Assembly (NCBI GenBank): GCA_024401635.1
Contig: JAKSKP010000015.1
Coordinates: 1 to 33,449, forward strand
DNA from: Bacteroidales bacterium
GTDB lineage: Bacteria > Bacteroidota > Bacteroidia > Bacteroidales > UBA932
Length of the DNA: 33,449 nucleotides
Direction of reading: 5' to 3'
In this document: positions 24,510 to 33,413 of the stretch, one piece after another
Numbering within the stretch: the stretch's first letter is position 1
Layout of the letters: each line of letters opens with the position of its first letter
Program-made: the position numbers and the translations under genes
The notes under the pieces: generated by a model
What the model was told of the DNA's origin: nothing
The model's database searches: none
Seen by the model: the letters and a program-made list of their open reading frames with translations, nothing else

Positions 24510-27500
24510 TTAGTCCAGGGTTACCTTGAGACCGAGACCGCGCAGTTCGTGCAGGAGCACGTTGAGAGACTCGGGTATGCCGGCATTGGGCATGAGGTCG
24601 CCTTTGACGATAGCCTCATAGGCCTTGCTGCGGCCGGTAACGTCATCTGATTTGACGGTAAGTATTTCCTGAAGGACGTTGGACGCGCCGAATGCCTCGA
24701 GGGCCCACACCTCCATCTCACCGAAGCGCTGACCGCCGAACTGAGCCTTTCCGCCCAGAGGCTGCTGGGTGATGAGTGAGTAGGGACCTATAGAACGGGC
24801 GTGCATCTTGTCGTCAACCATATGGCCGAGTTTGATCATATAGATGACACCGACGGTTGCAGGCTGGTCGAAGTAGTCTCCGGTACCGCCGTCGCGGAGC
24901 AGTGTCTTGCCATAGCGGGGCAGACCTGCCTTGTCGGTGTACTGGCAGATATCCTCGAGAGATGCACCGTCGAAGATGGGTGTGCTGAAACGCAGACCGA
25001 GTTCAGCGCCTGCCCAGCCGAGAACAGTCTCGTAAATCTGTCCGAGGTTCATACGTGAAGGCACGCCGAGAGGGTTGAGGACTATGTCCACGGGTGTGCC
25101 GTCGTCGAGGAAAGGCATATCCTCGTCGCTGACGACCTTGGCTACGATACCCTTGTTGCCGTGACGGCCGGCGAGTTTGTCGCCCACGCGTATCTTGCGC
25201 TTCTTGGCGATGTAGACCTTTGCAAGCTGCATAACGCCGTTGGGAAGCTCGTCGCCGATCTTGATCTTGTCGAGAACCCTCTTGTGGGCTGCAGCGGCTT
25301 CCTTCATGAAGATTACGTAGTTGTTGATAAGGTCGCGGATATCATCGTTGACAGTGCCCTTGTCGGTTGTCCACTTCGAAGGATTGATGTTCTCGTATTC
25401 CGCGATATCCTTTATCGCAGCTGCGGTTATGTTCTTGCCCTTGGCGATTACCTCGACTCCGTAAAGGTCGCTGATGCCGGCGCTCTTCTTGCCCGTGACG
25501 AGATGTTCGAGCTTTGCAAGGAATTTCTCACGCTCTTTCGCCTGTTTCTTTGCAAATTCCTCTTCGATCTTGTCGAGCTTGGCCTTGAGCTCTGCCTTCG
25601 CGCCCTTCTTGTTGCCTTCCTTGGCGGCCTTTGAGTAGAGGGCTGTGCCGATTACCGTACCGCTGAGTGAAGGGTTGGCCTTGAGGGAAGCGTCCTTGAC
25701 GTCGCCGGCCTTGTCGCCGAATATGGCGCGGAGAAGTTTCTCCTCGGGAGTAGGGTCGCTTTCGCCCTTGGGCGTAATCTTACCTATCATTATGTCACCG
25801 GGCTCAATGTGAGCTCCGACGCGGATGATACCGTCCGAACCGAGGTCTTTGGTGGCATCCTCGCTTACGTTGGGAATGTCGGCCGTGAGTTCCTCCATAC
25901 CGCGCTTGGTGTCGCGTACTTCGGTGATATATTCGTCGACGTGTATTGAAGTGAGGATATCACCGCGTATCATTCGCTCGCTCAGAACGATGGCATCCTC
26001 GTAGTTGTAACCTTTCCAGGGCATGAAAGCCACTTTGAGGTTGCGACCGAGTGCAAGTTCTCCGTTCTCTGTGGCGTAGCCTTCGGTAAGTACCTGTCCG
26101 GCAACCACTTTCTGTCCTTTCTTCACAATAGGCTTCAGAGTGATTGTGGTGCTCTGGTTGGTCCTGCGGTAGAGAGGAAGCTTGTAGACAGTAACCTCGG
26201 GGCTGAAGCTTACGAACTTCTCCTGCTCCGTGCGGTCGTACTTGACGTGAATTTCGTTGGCATCGACATATACGACCTCGCCTTTTCCGGTGGCGATTAT
26301 CTGAGTGCGTGAATCCAGGCAGACGCGCTCCTCGAGACCGGTGCCCACGATGGGTGCCTCGGGCTTGAGAAGAGGCACTGCCTGCCTCATCATGTTGGCG
26401 CCCATAAGTGCACGGTGGGCATCATCGTGCTCCAGGAAGGGGATGAGTGATGCGGCCACTGAGGCTATCTGGTTGGGAGCCACGTCAATGTAGTTGACCT
26501 GATCCTTGGTTACAACGGGGAAATCGGCGCCGAAGCGGCACTGGATGCGCTCCTCGAGTATTTCACCGTTGTCGTCTATCCTGATGTTGGCGAGGGATAC
26601 AGTCTGGTTCTCCTCTTCCTCGGCATCCATATAGACGGCGTTCTTCAGATCCACCTTTCCTCCGGTCACCTTGCGGTAGGGGGTCTCGATGAATCCGAGA
26701 GCGTTGATTCGTGCATAGACGCAGAGTGATGATATCAGACCGATGTTCGGACCTTCAGGGGTCTCGATGGGGCACAGACGACCGTAATGGGTGTAGTGCA
26801 CGTCTCGAACCTCGAAGCCCGCCCTTTCACGGCTGAGACCGCCGGGACCCAGGGCTGAAAGACGACGTTTGTGCGTCATCTCGGCCAGAGGGTTGGTCTG
26901 GTCCATGAACTGGCTGAGCTGGCTTGTGCCGAAGAATGAGTTGATCACGCTTGACAGGGTCTTGGCGTTGATGAGCTCGGTGGGGGAGAACTGCTCGCTG
27001 TCGCGCACGTTCATCCTCTCCCTTATGGTTCTGGCCATGCGGCTCAGACCGACGCTGAACTGTCCGGCCAGCTGCTCGCCTACGGTGCGGATGCGGCGGT
27101 TGCTGAGGTGGTCGATATCGTCGACCGTCGCCTTGCCGTTGATCATCTGCACGATGTACTTGATAATCTCGATGATGTCCTCTTTTGTGAGAATGCGGAC
27201 GTTGCTGTCTATGCCCATGTTGAGCTTTTTGTTCAGACGGTAGCGTCCTACGTCACCGAGGTCATATCTCTTCTCGCTGAAGAACAGCTTGTCGATGACG
27301 TCACGGGCTGTGGCCTCATCCGGCGGTTCTGAATTGCGGAGCTGTTTGTAGATATAGTTGACTGCCTGTGTCTCAGTGTTGGTGGTGTCTTTCTGCAGGG
27401 TGTTGGTTATCACTGAATACTCGTTCGTGGTAATCTCGTCCTTCTGCAGGAGAATGGTTTTGACCTCGTTTTCAAGAAGTTGCGCCATGGTGTCCTCGTT

Positions 27501-28331
27501 GAGTTCCTCGCCCCTGTCAAGAATGGGGGTGGTGCGCTCTACGGGAATTACCTCACCTGTGTCTTCGTCCACGAAATCCTCAACCCAGGTCTTGAGAACC
27601 TTGGCTGCAAGCTTCCTTCCTGCATTTGCCTTGAGATTCTTCTTGTTGACCTGAACTTCGTCGGCGAGGCCGAAGATATTGATGATATCCTTGTCTGAAT
27701 CGTAACCGATGGCCCTGAGCAGGGTGGTTACAGGCAGTTTCTTCTTTCTGTCGATGTATGCGTACATGACATTGTTGATGTCAGTCGCAAATTCAATCCA
27801 GGAGCCCTTGAACGGGATGATACGTGCGGAATAGAGCTTGGTTCCGTTTGCGTGGAAGCTCTGTCCGAAGAACACGCCGGGGCTGCGGTGGAGCTGTGAT
27901 ACGATGATCCTCTCTGAACCGTTGATGACAAAGGTTCCTCCAGGGGTCATATAGGGGATGTTGCCCAGATATACGTCCTGGATTTTCGTTGCAAAGTCCT
28001 CGTGCTCAGGATCGGAGCAGGAAAGACGGAGTTTTGCTTTCAGGGGAACGTTGTAGGTCAGGCCCCTGTCGATGCACTCCTCGATGGAATACTGGGGAGG
28101 ATCGATGAAATAGTCGATGAACTCCAGTTTGTAGTTGTTCCTGGTGTCCTCGATGGGGAAGATCTCCTGAAATACCTGATACAGACCCTCGTTGCGTCTG
28201 TTCTCAGGCGTGGTGTCCAGCTGGAAGAAATCCTGGAACGACTTCAACTGTACTTCCAGGAGGTCCGGACACTCAAGTATGTTTTTTGATGACGCGAAGT
28301 TAATTCGCTGATTTTTAACGTTTTTTGTCAT
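24510..28331 (-). CDS. rpoB: DNA-directed RNA polymerase subunit beta
   Basis: A 1273-residue subunit of core RNA polymerase, full length for Bacteroidetes. The rifampicin pocket reads [20 protein letters not shown] followed by [12 protein letters not shown]. The positions matching E. coli Asp516, His526 and Ser531 are all wild-type, so no common resistance change is seen. The C-terminal region with [14 protein letters not shown] is intact. A 10-bp attenuator-like hairpin lies between it and rplL (28371-28400), which would set its level relative to the ribosomal proteins. Confidence 0.98.
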   Translation of the reverse strand: MTKNVKNQRINFASSKNILECPDLLEVQLKSFQDFFQLDTTPENRRNEGLYQVFQEIFPIEDTRNNYKLEFIDYFIDPPQYSIEECIDRGLTYNVPLKAKLRLSCSDPEHEDFATKIQDVYLGNIPYMTPGGTFVINGSERIIVSQLHRSPGVFFGQSFHANGTKLYSARIIPFKGSWIEFATDINNVMYAYIDRKKKLPVTTLLRAIGYDSDKDIINIFGLADEVQVNKKNLKANAGRKLAAKVLKTWVEDFVDEDTGEVIPVERTTPILDRGEELNEDTMAQLLENEVKTILLQKDEITTNEYSVITNTLQKDTTNTETQAVNYIYKQLRNSEPPDEATARDVIDKLFFSEKRYDLGDVGRYRLNKKLNMGIDSNVRILTKEDIIEIIKYIVQMINGKATVDDIDHLSNRRIRTVGEQLAGQFSVGLSRMARTIRERMNVRDSEQFSPTELINAKTLSSVINSFFGTSQLSQFMDQTNPLAEMTHKRRLSALGPGGLSRERAGFEVRDVHYTHYGRLCPIETPEGPNIGLISSLCVYARINALGFIETPYRKVTGGKVDLKNAVYMDAEEEENQTVSLANIRIDDNGEILEERIQCRFGADFPVVTKDQVNYIDVAPNQIASVAASLIPFLEHDDAHRALMGANMMRQAVPLLKPEAPIVGTGLEERVCLDSRTQIIATGKGEVVYVDANEIHVKYDRTEQEKFVSFSPEVTVYKLPLYRRTNQSTTITLKPIVKKGQKVVAGQVLTEGYATENGELALGRNLKVAFMPWKGYNYEDAIVLSERMIRGDILTSIHVDEYITEVRDTKRGMEELTADIPNVSEDATKDLGSDGIIRVGAHIEPGDIMIGKITPKGESDPTPEEKLLRAIFGDKAGDVKDASLKANPSLSGTVIGTALYSKAAKEGNKKGAKAELKAKLDKIEEEFAKKQAKEREKFLAKLEHLVTGKKSAGISDLYGVEVIAKGKNITAAAIKDIAEYENINPSKWTTDKGTVNDDIRDLINNYVIFMKEAAAAHKRVLDKIKIGDELPNGVMQLAKVYIAKKRKIRVGDKLAGRHGNKGIVAKVVSDEDMPFLDDGTPVDIVLNPLGVPSRMNLGQIYETVLGWAGAELGLRFSTPIFDGASLEDICQYTDKAGLPRYGKTLLRDGGTGDYFDQPATVGVIYMIKLGHMVDDKMHARSIGPYSLITQQPLGGKAQFGGQRFGEMEVWALEAFGASNVLQEILTVKSDDVTGRSKAYEAIVKGDLMPNAGIPESLNVLLHELRGLGLKVTLD

Positions 28332-28366
28332 CGGGCCTAAGATGTGTAAAGAGAAAACTTAATTTA

Positions 28367-28400
28367 CGACAAAAAGGTTTAGGGCCTGTAGCCCTAAACC
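28367..28400 (-). terminator. Attenuator-like hairpin between rplL and rpoB
   Basis: On the minus strand GGTTTAGGGC (28400-28391), loop TACAG, GCCCTAAACC (28385-28376), then TTTTTGTC. The stem is 10 bp and perfect, and the run of five T directly after it makes a textbook intrinsic terminator. It sits 28 bases after the rplL stop and 40 bases ahead of the rpoB ATG, in the middle of an operon, so partial read-through is required. E. coli has an attenuator at the same gene boundary. Confidence 0.85.
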
Positions 28401-28427
28401 TGAATGTGTCCCGACGAGGGGGTGAGG

Positions 28428-28805
28428 TTATTTGAGTTCAACCTCAGCACCAGCCTCTTCAAGGGTAGCTTTGATCTGTTCAGCCTCAGCTTTTGATACT
28501 TTCTCTTTGATGATAGCATCGGGAGCCTTGTCGGTGAGATCCTTAGCCTCTTTCAGTCCGAGACCTGTGAGCTCTTTGACGGCTTTAACGACACCGAGCT
28601 TAGCCTGGCCGGCTGATCTGAGGATAACAGTGAACTCAGTCTGCTCTGCAGGACCGGCAGCGGCACCGCCATCAGCGGCAACAGCTACAACTGCAGCGGC
28701 AGCAGGCTCGATACCATACTCTTCTTTGAGGACTTTAGCAAGTTCCTGAACGTCTTTCACAGAAAGGTTTACCAACTCTTCTGCAAGTGCTTTAACGTCT
28801 GCCAT
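28428..28805 (-). CDS. rplL: 50S ribosomal protein L7/L12
   Basis: A 125-residue stalk protein that recruits translation factors to the ribosome. The N-terminal dimerisation helices (about 1-35), an Ala/Gly-rich hinge (about 36-55) and the C-terminal domain with [20 protein letters not shown] are all present. It lies 42 bases downstream of rplJ with an AT-rich spacer, and is followed by the attenuator-like hairpin. Confidence 0.97.
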   Translation of the reverse strand: MADVKALAEELVNLSVKDVQELAKVLKEEYGIEPAAAAVVAVAADGGAAAGPAEQTEFTVILRSAGQAKLGVVKAVKELTGLGLKEAKDLTDKAPDAIIKEKVSKAEAEQIKATLEEAGAEVELK

Positions 28806-28847
28806 AATTGATATAATTTTTTTGTTTGTTAATATTATTCCTTATTA

Positions 28848-29384
28848 TTATTCTGCTACGGTCTCAGTAGCTTCAGCTGCCTTTTCCTCGCCTTCTTTCT
28901 CTGCGTCTTTGTTTTCAAGAGCAGCAAGGACGGTACGGATAGGTGACTGGAGGAGACTGATTATGTCGCCGATAAGTTCTTCCTTTGTCTTGATTGCAGC
29001 GAGGGTGTCGAGTTTGTCTGCACCCACGAATACGCAATCCTGAACGAAAGCGCCCTTGATGACGGGTTTCTCAAAACCTTCTTTCTTGAGGGATTTGATG
29101 ATCCTTGCGGGAGCTGAAGGAACTGTGGTGTACATAATGGCTGAATTGCCCTTGAGAGTATCGAGCAGAGTCTTCAGCTCTTCGTTGTCGCTACCTTTCA
29201 GTACATGAGTGAAAAGGGTGTTCTTAACGACGGAGAGAGTGACACCGGCCTCGAAGCAGGAGCGACGAAGCTTGCTGGTCTGCTCGGCGTTCAAGCCGGC
29301 AATGTCAGTGATGTAGAAATTGGGAGTCTGCTGAAGCTGTGCTGAAATAGACTCGATTACCTGAGCTTTTTCTTCTTTTCTCAT
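28848..29384 (-). CDS. rplJ: 50S ribosomal protein L10
   Basis: A 178-residue protein that anchors the L7/L12 dimers to 23S rRNA to form the stalk. It has the family N-terminus ([13 protein letters not shown], then [13 protein letters not shown]) with the L12-binding helix near the end, and an acidic Ala/Glu-rich tail. Only 14 bases separate it from rplA, too little for the long L10 leader known from E. coli, so regulation of rplJL must act elsewhere. Confidence 0.97.
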   Translation of the reverse strand: MRKEEKAQVIESISAQLQQTPNFYITDIAGLNAEQTSKLRRSCFEAGVTLSVVKNTLFTHVLKGSDNEELKTLLDTLKGNSAIMYTTVPSAPARIIKSLKKEGFEKPVIKGAFVQDCVFVGADKLDTLAAIKTKEELIGDIISLLQSPIRTVLAALENKDAEKEGEEKAAEATETVAE

Positions 29385-29398
29385 AATTTCCGGATTTT

Positions 29399-30100
29399 TT
29401 ATTCAGCACTGCCGATTGATTTCAAATCTACCTTGACGCTGGGGCTCATTGTGGTGCAGATAGCAACGCTCTGCATATATGTGCCTTTCAGTGCCTGGGG
29501 TTTCAGCTTGATTATAGCGCTCAGAAGTTCATTGGCGTTGTCACAGATGTCCTGTGCGGTGAATGATGCCTTGCCGATTGCTGCGTGTACGATACCGGTC
29601 TTGTCCACCTTGAAGTCGATCTTACCGGCCTTGACTTCCTTGACGGCAGAAGCGACATCCATAGTCACTGTACCTGTCTTGGGGTTAGGCATAAGACCGC
29701 GGGGACCGAGGATACGTCCGATAGGACCAATCTTACCCATAACAGAAGGGGTGCAGATGATGACGTCAACGTCGGTCCATCCGCCTTTGATCTTCTCGAT
29801 GTAATCATCAAGACCTACATAGTCGGCTCCGGCTGCAGTGGCCTCGGCCTGTTTGTCTTCTGTACAAAGTACGAGAACTCTGACAACCTTACCGGTTCCG
29901 TGGGGAAGTGTGACGACGCCACGGACCATCTGGTTGGCTTTACGGGGATCAACTCCAAGTTTGACAGCGAGTTCCACGGAAGCATCGAATTTCGTGAAAG
30001 TGATGTCCTTCACGATGCCGCATGCCTCTGCCAGCCTGTAAGCTTTCGCAGGCTCGTATTTTGCCAAAACTGTTTTCTGATTTTTGGTTAATTTACTCAT
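29399..30100 (-). CDS. rplA: 50S ribosomal protein L1
   Basis: A 233-residue protein of the L1 stalk, which helps move tRNA out of the E site. The signature [18 protein letters not shown] is present, and the length is normal. In many bacteria L1 also represses its own operon by binding the mRNA. It follows rplK after 14 bases. Confidence 0.97.
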   Translation of the reverse strand: MSKLTKNQKTVLAKYEPAKAYRLAEACGIVKDITFTKFDASVELAVKLGVDPRKANQMVRGVVTLPHGTGKVVRVLVLCTEDKQAEATAAGADYVGLDDYIEKIKGGWTDVDVIICTPSVMGKIGPIGRILGPRGLMPNPKTGTVTMDVASAVKEVKAGKIDFKVDKTGIVHAAIGKASFTAQDICDNANELLSAIIKLKPQALKGTYMQSVAICTTMSPSVKVDLKSIGSAE

Positions 30101-30114
30101 AGCGCATACGATTT

Positions 30115-30558
30115 TTAGATGTTCTCAGGAAATTCGCCTTCAACCTTCACACCCATACTGCGGGCGGTACCGGCAACCATACGCATTGCTGATTTCATTG
30201 TAAAGCAATTCAAATCAGGCATTTTGCATTCTGCGATAGCCTTTACCTGATCCCAGGTGATGGTTGCAACCTTCTTGCGGTTAGGCTCGCCTGAACCTGA
30301 CTGAATCTTGGCTGCATCCTTGATCTGGATGGCTACAGGCGGCTGCTTTACCTCGAAATCGAAGGATTTGTCGGCATAAACCGTGATTACAACCGGAAGG
30401 ATCTTACCGGCCTGGTCTTGTGTGCGGGCATTGAACTGTTTGCAGAAATCCATTATGTTCAGACCCTTGGATCCGAGAGCCGGACCTACCGGGGGTGAAG
30501 GATTTGCTGCTCCTGCTTTAATCTGGAGTTTTATGAACCCCGTTACTTCTTTTCCCAT
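30115..30558 (-). CDS. rplK: 50S ribosomal protein L11
   Basis: A 147-residue protein of the GTPase-associated centre. It opens with the family's [20 protein letters not shown] and ends with the rRNA-binding domain ([13 protein letters not shown]). The proline-rich hinge that forms the thiostrepton site is intact. It begins four bases after nusG. Confidence 0.98.
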   Translation of the reverse strand: MGKEVTGFIKLQIKAGAANPSPPVGPALGSKGLNIMDFCKQFNARTQDQAGKILPVVITVYADKSFDFEVKQPPVAIQIKDAAKIQSGSGEPNRKKVATITWDQVKAIAECKMPDLNCFTMKSAMRMVAGTARSMGVKVEGEFPENI

Positions 30559-30562
30559 TTTA

Positions 30563-31132
30563 TTATTCTTTTGTTACTTGCGTAAAGCTGAGTTCCAGCA
30601 GAGTTTTTCTGCCGAAGATCATAACTGTGACCTTGAGTTTGCTTCTGTCCTCAATAATATCTTCGATTGTACCGTCGAATCCGTTGAAAGGACCGTCGAT
30701 GATCTTGACGGCTTCTCCGACCACGTAATCCACGACCGTCTGTCCTTCTTCCTGCGCTGCATCATCCTGCAGTTTGAGCAATGTGCGGACTTCACTGTCC
30801 CTGAGGGGGACCGCTACTCTCTCCTGAGAATTGCCCGTACCCGTTTTTTCCGTCAGGAACCCTGACATATTGGGCACTTCGTTCCTAATGATGTACTGGA
30901 GCTCGGGTGAAAGTTCAGCCTCGATGAATACATAACCTGAGTAAAGAAGACGCTCTGAAGCGACCCTCTTCCCGTCCTTGATTTTGTACACGACTTCCGT
31001 GGGCACGAGAACCTGGTTTACAAGGCTCTGGAGACCACATCTTTCAATCTCTTTTTCGAGATACTCTTTGGCTTTTCTTTCCTTACCTCCTGCCGTACGC
31101 AGTACATACCATTTTTTACTGCTCTCACTCAT
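30563..31132 (-). CDS. nusG: Transcription termination/antitermination protein NusG
   Basis: A 189-residue elongation factor that bridges RNA polymerase and either Rho or the leading ribosome. The NGN domain starts with [13 protein letters not shown] and includes the [14 protein letters not shown] segment; the C-terminal KOW domain has [20 protein letters not shown]. Length and domain order are normal for Bacteroidetes. It starts four bases after secE. Confidence 0.97.
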   Translation of the reverse strand: MSESSKKWYVLRTAGGKERKAKEYLEKEIERCGLQSLVNQVLVPTEVVYKIKDGKRVASERLLYSGYVFIEAELSPELQYIIRNEVPNMSGFLTEKTGTGNSQERVAVPLRDSEVRTLLKLQDDAAQEEGQTVVDYVVGEAVKIIDGPFNGFDGTIEDIIEDRSKLKVTVMIFGRKTLLELSFTQVTKE

Positions 31133-31136
31133 AACG

Positions 31137-31325
31137 TTACAGCGTGTAGATGAATTTCATCAGGTTTTCGAAAAGATAATCCATAGCCCATATTACGACA
31201 GCCAGTATGATAGAGGCCACCATAACGAGAATGGCGGAATTCTGAAGACTGCTCCAGGACGGCCAGGTGACCTTCTTGGTGAGCTCCACCCAGGATTCCT
31301 TAAGATAGTTGACAAACTTTCTCAT
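31137..31325 (-). CDS. secE: Preprotein translocase subunit SecE
   Basis: A 62-residue single-span form of SecE, the clamp of the SecYEG channel. The amphipathic helix with ELTKKVTWPSW precedes one transmembrane helix (about 30-50). Short single-span SecE is the normal state outside enterobacteria. It lies 89 bases downstream of tRNA-Trp, in the same transcription unit as nusG. Confidence 0.96.
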   Translation of the reverse strand: MRKFVNYLKESWVELTKKVTWPSWSSLQNSAILVMVASIILAVVIWAMDYLFENLMKFIYTL

Positions 31326-31414
31326 CTTTACTTTTAATCGACCTTGCAGCGATTGGAAGCGGTGCTGCGCGGAGGGTTAAACATCACAGAATCGTAACCT
31401 TCTGTGTTTTTTTG

Positions 31415-31485
31415 CAGGGGAAGCAGGATTCGAACCCACATCGACGGTTTTGGAGACCGCTGAACTACCCTTGTTCTATTCCCCT
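31415..31485 (-). tRNA. tRNA-Trp (CCA)
   Basis: On the minus strand AGGGGAA pairs with TTCCCCT (7 bp), G73 follows, and the anticodon loop CTCCAAA gives CCA for tryptophan. The T arm has GGGTTCGAATCC. The CCA end is not encoded in full (G73 is followed by CAA). The D stem is GAAC/GTTC, giving A11-T24 where elongator tRNAs normally have a pyrimidine at 11 and a purine at 24. Its 5' 22 bases also occur as a perfect inverted copy upstream (see 31464-31524). As in other Bacteroidetes it is the first gene of the secE-nusG operon. Confidence 0.9.
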
Positions 31486-31524
31486 ATTTTTGGCTTCGCC
31501 AAAGGGGAATAGAACAAGGGTAGT
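31464..31524. repeat. 22-bp perfect inverted repeat of the tRNA-Trp 5' part
   Basis: Bases 31464-31485 and 31503-31524 are exact reverse complements. The 17 bases between them form an inner TTGGC-TTC-GCCAA hairpin. The left arm is tRNA-Trp positions 1-22; the right arm lies in the leader. A precursor RNA could fold into a rod of 27 pairs and hide the acceptor strand and D arm. Confidence 0.9.
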
Positions 31525-31683
31525 GTTCAACCCCCCGGCTTCGCCGGCCCCTCAAGGGTCACACGTGCCTACCCGGCACGGTCCCTGCGGGACTTTTTAG
31601 TCGCATCTGCCAATGTCTCAGCAGTGCGATGATTTCAATGAACGAGACGATGCCGTCAGAGCCCAATGGGGCCTAAAGGACTG
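31486..31683 (-). ncRNA. Structured leader of the tRNA-Trp-secE-rpoC operon
   Basis: About 190 bases between the start site and tRNA-Trp, with no gene. Stems seen: GCCC/GGGC (31661-31664 with 31669-31672); GCATC (31603-31607) with GATGC (31649-31653), stacked on GTCTC (31615-31619) with GAGAC (31644-31648); GTCCC/GGGAC (31581-31593); CGTGCC/GGCACG (31564-31580); CCGGC/GCCGG (31535-31547); then the tRNA foldback. On the plus strand the GTCCC/GGGAC stem is followed by TTTTT and could terminate an antisense transcript. No known leader class is recognised. Confidence 0.5.
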
Positions 31684-31713
31684 CAAAGTTACAAATAATA
31701 TTTTGACTGACAA
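31684..31713 (-). promoter_or_regulatory. Promoter of the tRNA-Trp-secE-nusG-rpl-rpoBC operon
   Basis: On the minus strand TTG (31713-31711), 19 bases, then TAACTTTG (31691-31684) matches the Bacteroidetes consensus. The transcript would start near 31678 with the CAGTCC also seen at tRNA-His. No other convincing promoter is seen before rpoC ends. Confidence 0.8.
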
Positions 31714-31754
31714 CACTTTTAGAAAGATTTTCTCGATAAAATAAAGAAACTTGC

Positions 31755-31762
31755 TAACTTTG
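31755..31762 (+). promoter_or_regulatory. -7 element TAACTTTG of the HAD-pnuC pair
   Basis: TAACTTTG lies 20 bases before the ATG at 31783, divergent from the rpo operon promoter. The -33 region has only a T-rich stretch. Confidence 0.65.
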
Positions 31763-31782
31763 CATAATCAATGTATTGAAAT

Positions 31783-32376
31783 ATGAAGGTTATCGTGTTT
31801 GATATGGGCGGGGTTCTCCTGCCGCTTGAGGTACAGAGATGTATGGACTCCTTCCGCAGGATATTGGGGCCACGGTTCGACAGGCTCGGGCTAGGCTCCG
31901 ACGGAGAAGGCGAGTCCGTGATGGCCGAATATGAAGGTGGAAGGATAAGCACGGGCGAGTTCGTGGGGAGAATACTTTCGTGGTGCCTTCCCGGAACGTC
32001 TGAGGACGATGTCGAACGCGCCTGGACTGATATGCTGACGGCTGTCCCCGCCGAGAGGATTGAATTTATAAAGAAACTCAGAGCGGAAGGCTATAGGGTT
32101 TTCCTGCTATCCAACACCAATGAATTGCACTGGGATAATGTCATCCATACTACACCCGAGTTCCCGGACTGCTTTGAGCACACTTTCCTGTCTCATCTGG
32201 AAAAACTGTCAAAGCCGGATCCTGAATTCTTCCGCAGGGTCACTGAGTATATAGGTGTCCGGCCGTCCGATATAATTTTTGTCGATGACCTGCCTGCCAA
32301 TCGTGACGCCGCGGAGAAATACGGCTGGTCCACCTGTGAATCTGTGGAAGCCCTTGCCGCCATTTTAAAACGATAA
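31783..32376 (+). CDS. HAD-superfamily sugar-phosphatase-like hydrolase (YihX type)
   Basis: A 197-residue haloacid dehalogenase-fold hydrolase. The nucleophile Asp7 is in VFDMGGVLL, motif II is LLSNTN, motif III includes KPDPEFF, and the metal site is FVDD. Position +2 after the nucleophile is glycine, not the usual second aspartate, as in the YihX/epoxide-hydrolase-like branch. E. coli YihX, a glucose-1-phosphate phosphatase, shares the SNTN-x-LH segment and the overall layout, so a phosphatase on a small sugar phosphate is the best guess. It lies 14 bases ahead of pnuC. Confidence 0.85.
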   Translation: MKVIVFDMGGVLLPLEVQRCMDSFRRILGPRFDRLGLGSDGEGESVMAEYEGGRISTGEFVGRILSWCLPGTSEDDVERAWTDMLTAVPAERIEFIKKLRAEGYRVFLLSNTNELHWDNVIHTTPEFPDCFEHTFLSHLEKLSKPDPEFFRRVTEYIGVRPSDIIFVDDLPANRDAAEKYGWSTCESVEALAAILKR

Positions 32377-32390
32377 AAGCTTCTAAAACA

Positions 32391-33110
32391 ATGAAAGAAG
32401 AGAGATTCAACAAGCTGTTCAATATATTCATCCTTGCGGGGATGACCGTATGTGTAATACTTTCCACGGCCATCAAGATGCAGGATGAGGGAGCCAGAAC
32501 AATCCTTCTTGTGATATCCGCTTTTGGCGCCCTGATGGGGGTGGCAAGCACGGTCCTGGCCGCCAACGGCAGCATATGGAATTTCCTTTTCGGTCTGCTG
32601 GACGTGTGCATATACTCCTATATATTATATGACAGCCATATGCCCTCCCAATTCCTGCTTCACGTACTCTATTTCATTCCGATGGAATTCGTGGGCTTCT
32701 ACCAATGGCGAAGGAGGGGGGCCGGGGCTGAGAGCAAGGTGAAGCCCAGGATGATGGATTCCAAGAGATATTTGCTGTTTTCTCTGCTGTTCGTGGCGGT
32801 ATTTGCGGCTTCCGCCGGCATCAGCTGGCTCTCATTGTCGCACGGCGGCACGGAATTCACGGTTGGCAAGGTGGCGATGGACGCCCTCGCCACGACTGCC
32901 AACATTGTGGCCTTGGTGATGATGGCCTTCGCCTATATGGAGCAGTGGTATCTGTGGACTGTTGTAAATATTGCGTCCATAATTCTTTGGACGGTTACCC
33001 TGCTCACATCGCCCGAGGCCGGCTATGCCATCATCCCCGTAGTCAAATACAGCTTCTACCTTATCAACGGATTGAACGGCATCCGTGTCTGGCGCAAGCT
33101 CTCCGCCTGA
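32391..33110 (+). CDS. pnuC: PnuC-type nicotinamide riboside/vitamin transporter
   Basis: A 239-residue integral membrane protein with about seven transmembrane helices. The C-terminal half has the family's MEQWYLWTVVNIASI and YSFYLINGLNGIRVW, where the tryptophans and asparagines line the substrate path in PnuC structures. The N-terminal half has NGSIWNFLFGL. PnuC proteins let nicotinamide riboside enter by facilitated diffusion; close relatives carry thiamine or riboflavin, and the substrate cannot be settled here. The upstream HAD hydrolase is probably in the same operon. No room exists for a riboswitch in the 14-base gap. Confidence 0.9.
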   Translation: MKEERFNKLFNIFILAGMTVCVILSTAIKMQDEGARTILLVISAFGALMGVASTVLAANGSIWNFLFGLLDVCIYSYILYDSHMPSQFLLHVLYFIPMEFVGFYQWRRRGAGAESKVKPRMMDSKRYLLFSLLFVAVFAASAGISWLSLSHGGTEFTVGKVAMDALATTANIVALVMMAFAYMEQWYLWTVVNIASIILWTVTLLTSPEAGYAIIPVVKYSFYLINGLNGIRVWRKLSA

Positions 33111-33277
33111 ATCACTCGTGCATACATATATATGATTCGAGAATACTGAGAATCTATAATTGTATCATGTGGTCCCAGGTACAGGTCATTATTGACTGAA
33201 GGCTAATTTTGGAACAATGGCTTCGGCGGCTGCGGTGCCTGTCCAGAAGTTACTTTTTCCTTATACATAATGTCGTA

Positions 33278-33390
33278 GCGGGGCTTTGGCTCGCAGCCTG
33301 AAATTTTTCGGAACCTTCCGGGCCCGTCACTCGCCGTAACGGTTCCCGGCTTTCCAAAAATCTTTCAGGCAGCCTCGACTGACGCCCCGC
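33278..33390. repeat. 113-base rod-like imperfect palindrome
   Basis: Nested stems run in order: GCGGGGC (33278-33284) with GCCCCGC (33384-33390); GCCTGAAA (33296-33303) with TTTCAGGC (33363-33370); TTTTT with AAAAA (33304-33308, 33356-33360); GGAA with TTCC (33310-33313, 33352-33355); CCGGG with CCCGG (33318-33322, 33345-33349); CCGT with ACGG (33324-33327, 33339-33342). Small internal loops separate them. It lies in 339 gene-free bases after pnuC; 33111-33277 shows nothing else. It is likely a structured RNA or a repeat element; the class is unknown. Confidence 0.65.
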
Positions 33391-33413
33391 AGGTAGGATG
33401 GTGGGTGGTCTAA

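Noticed and set aside
31412-31600. Open frame of 62 codons on the plus strand across tRNA-Trp
   Set aside because: It is antisense to the tRNA and the leader stems, has no promoter, and its composition follows the RNA structure.
32377-32390. A vitamin riboswitch ahead of pnuC
   Set aside because: Only 14 bases separate it from the HAD gene.
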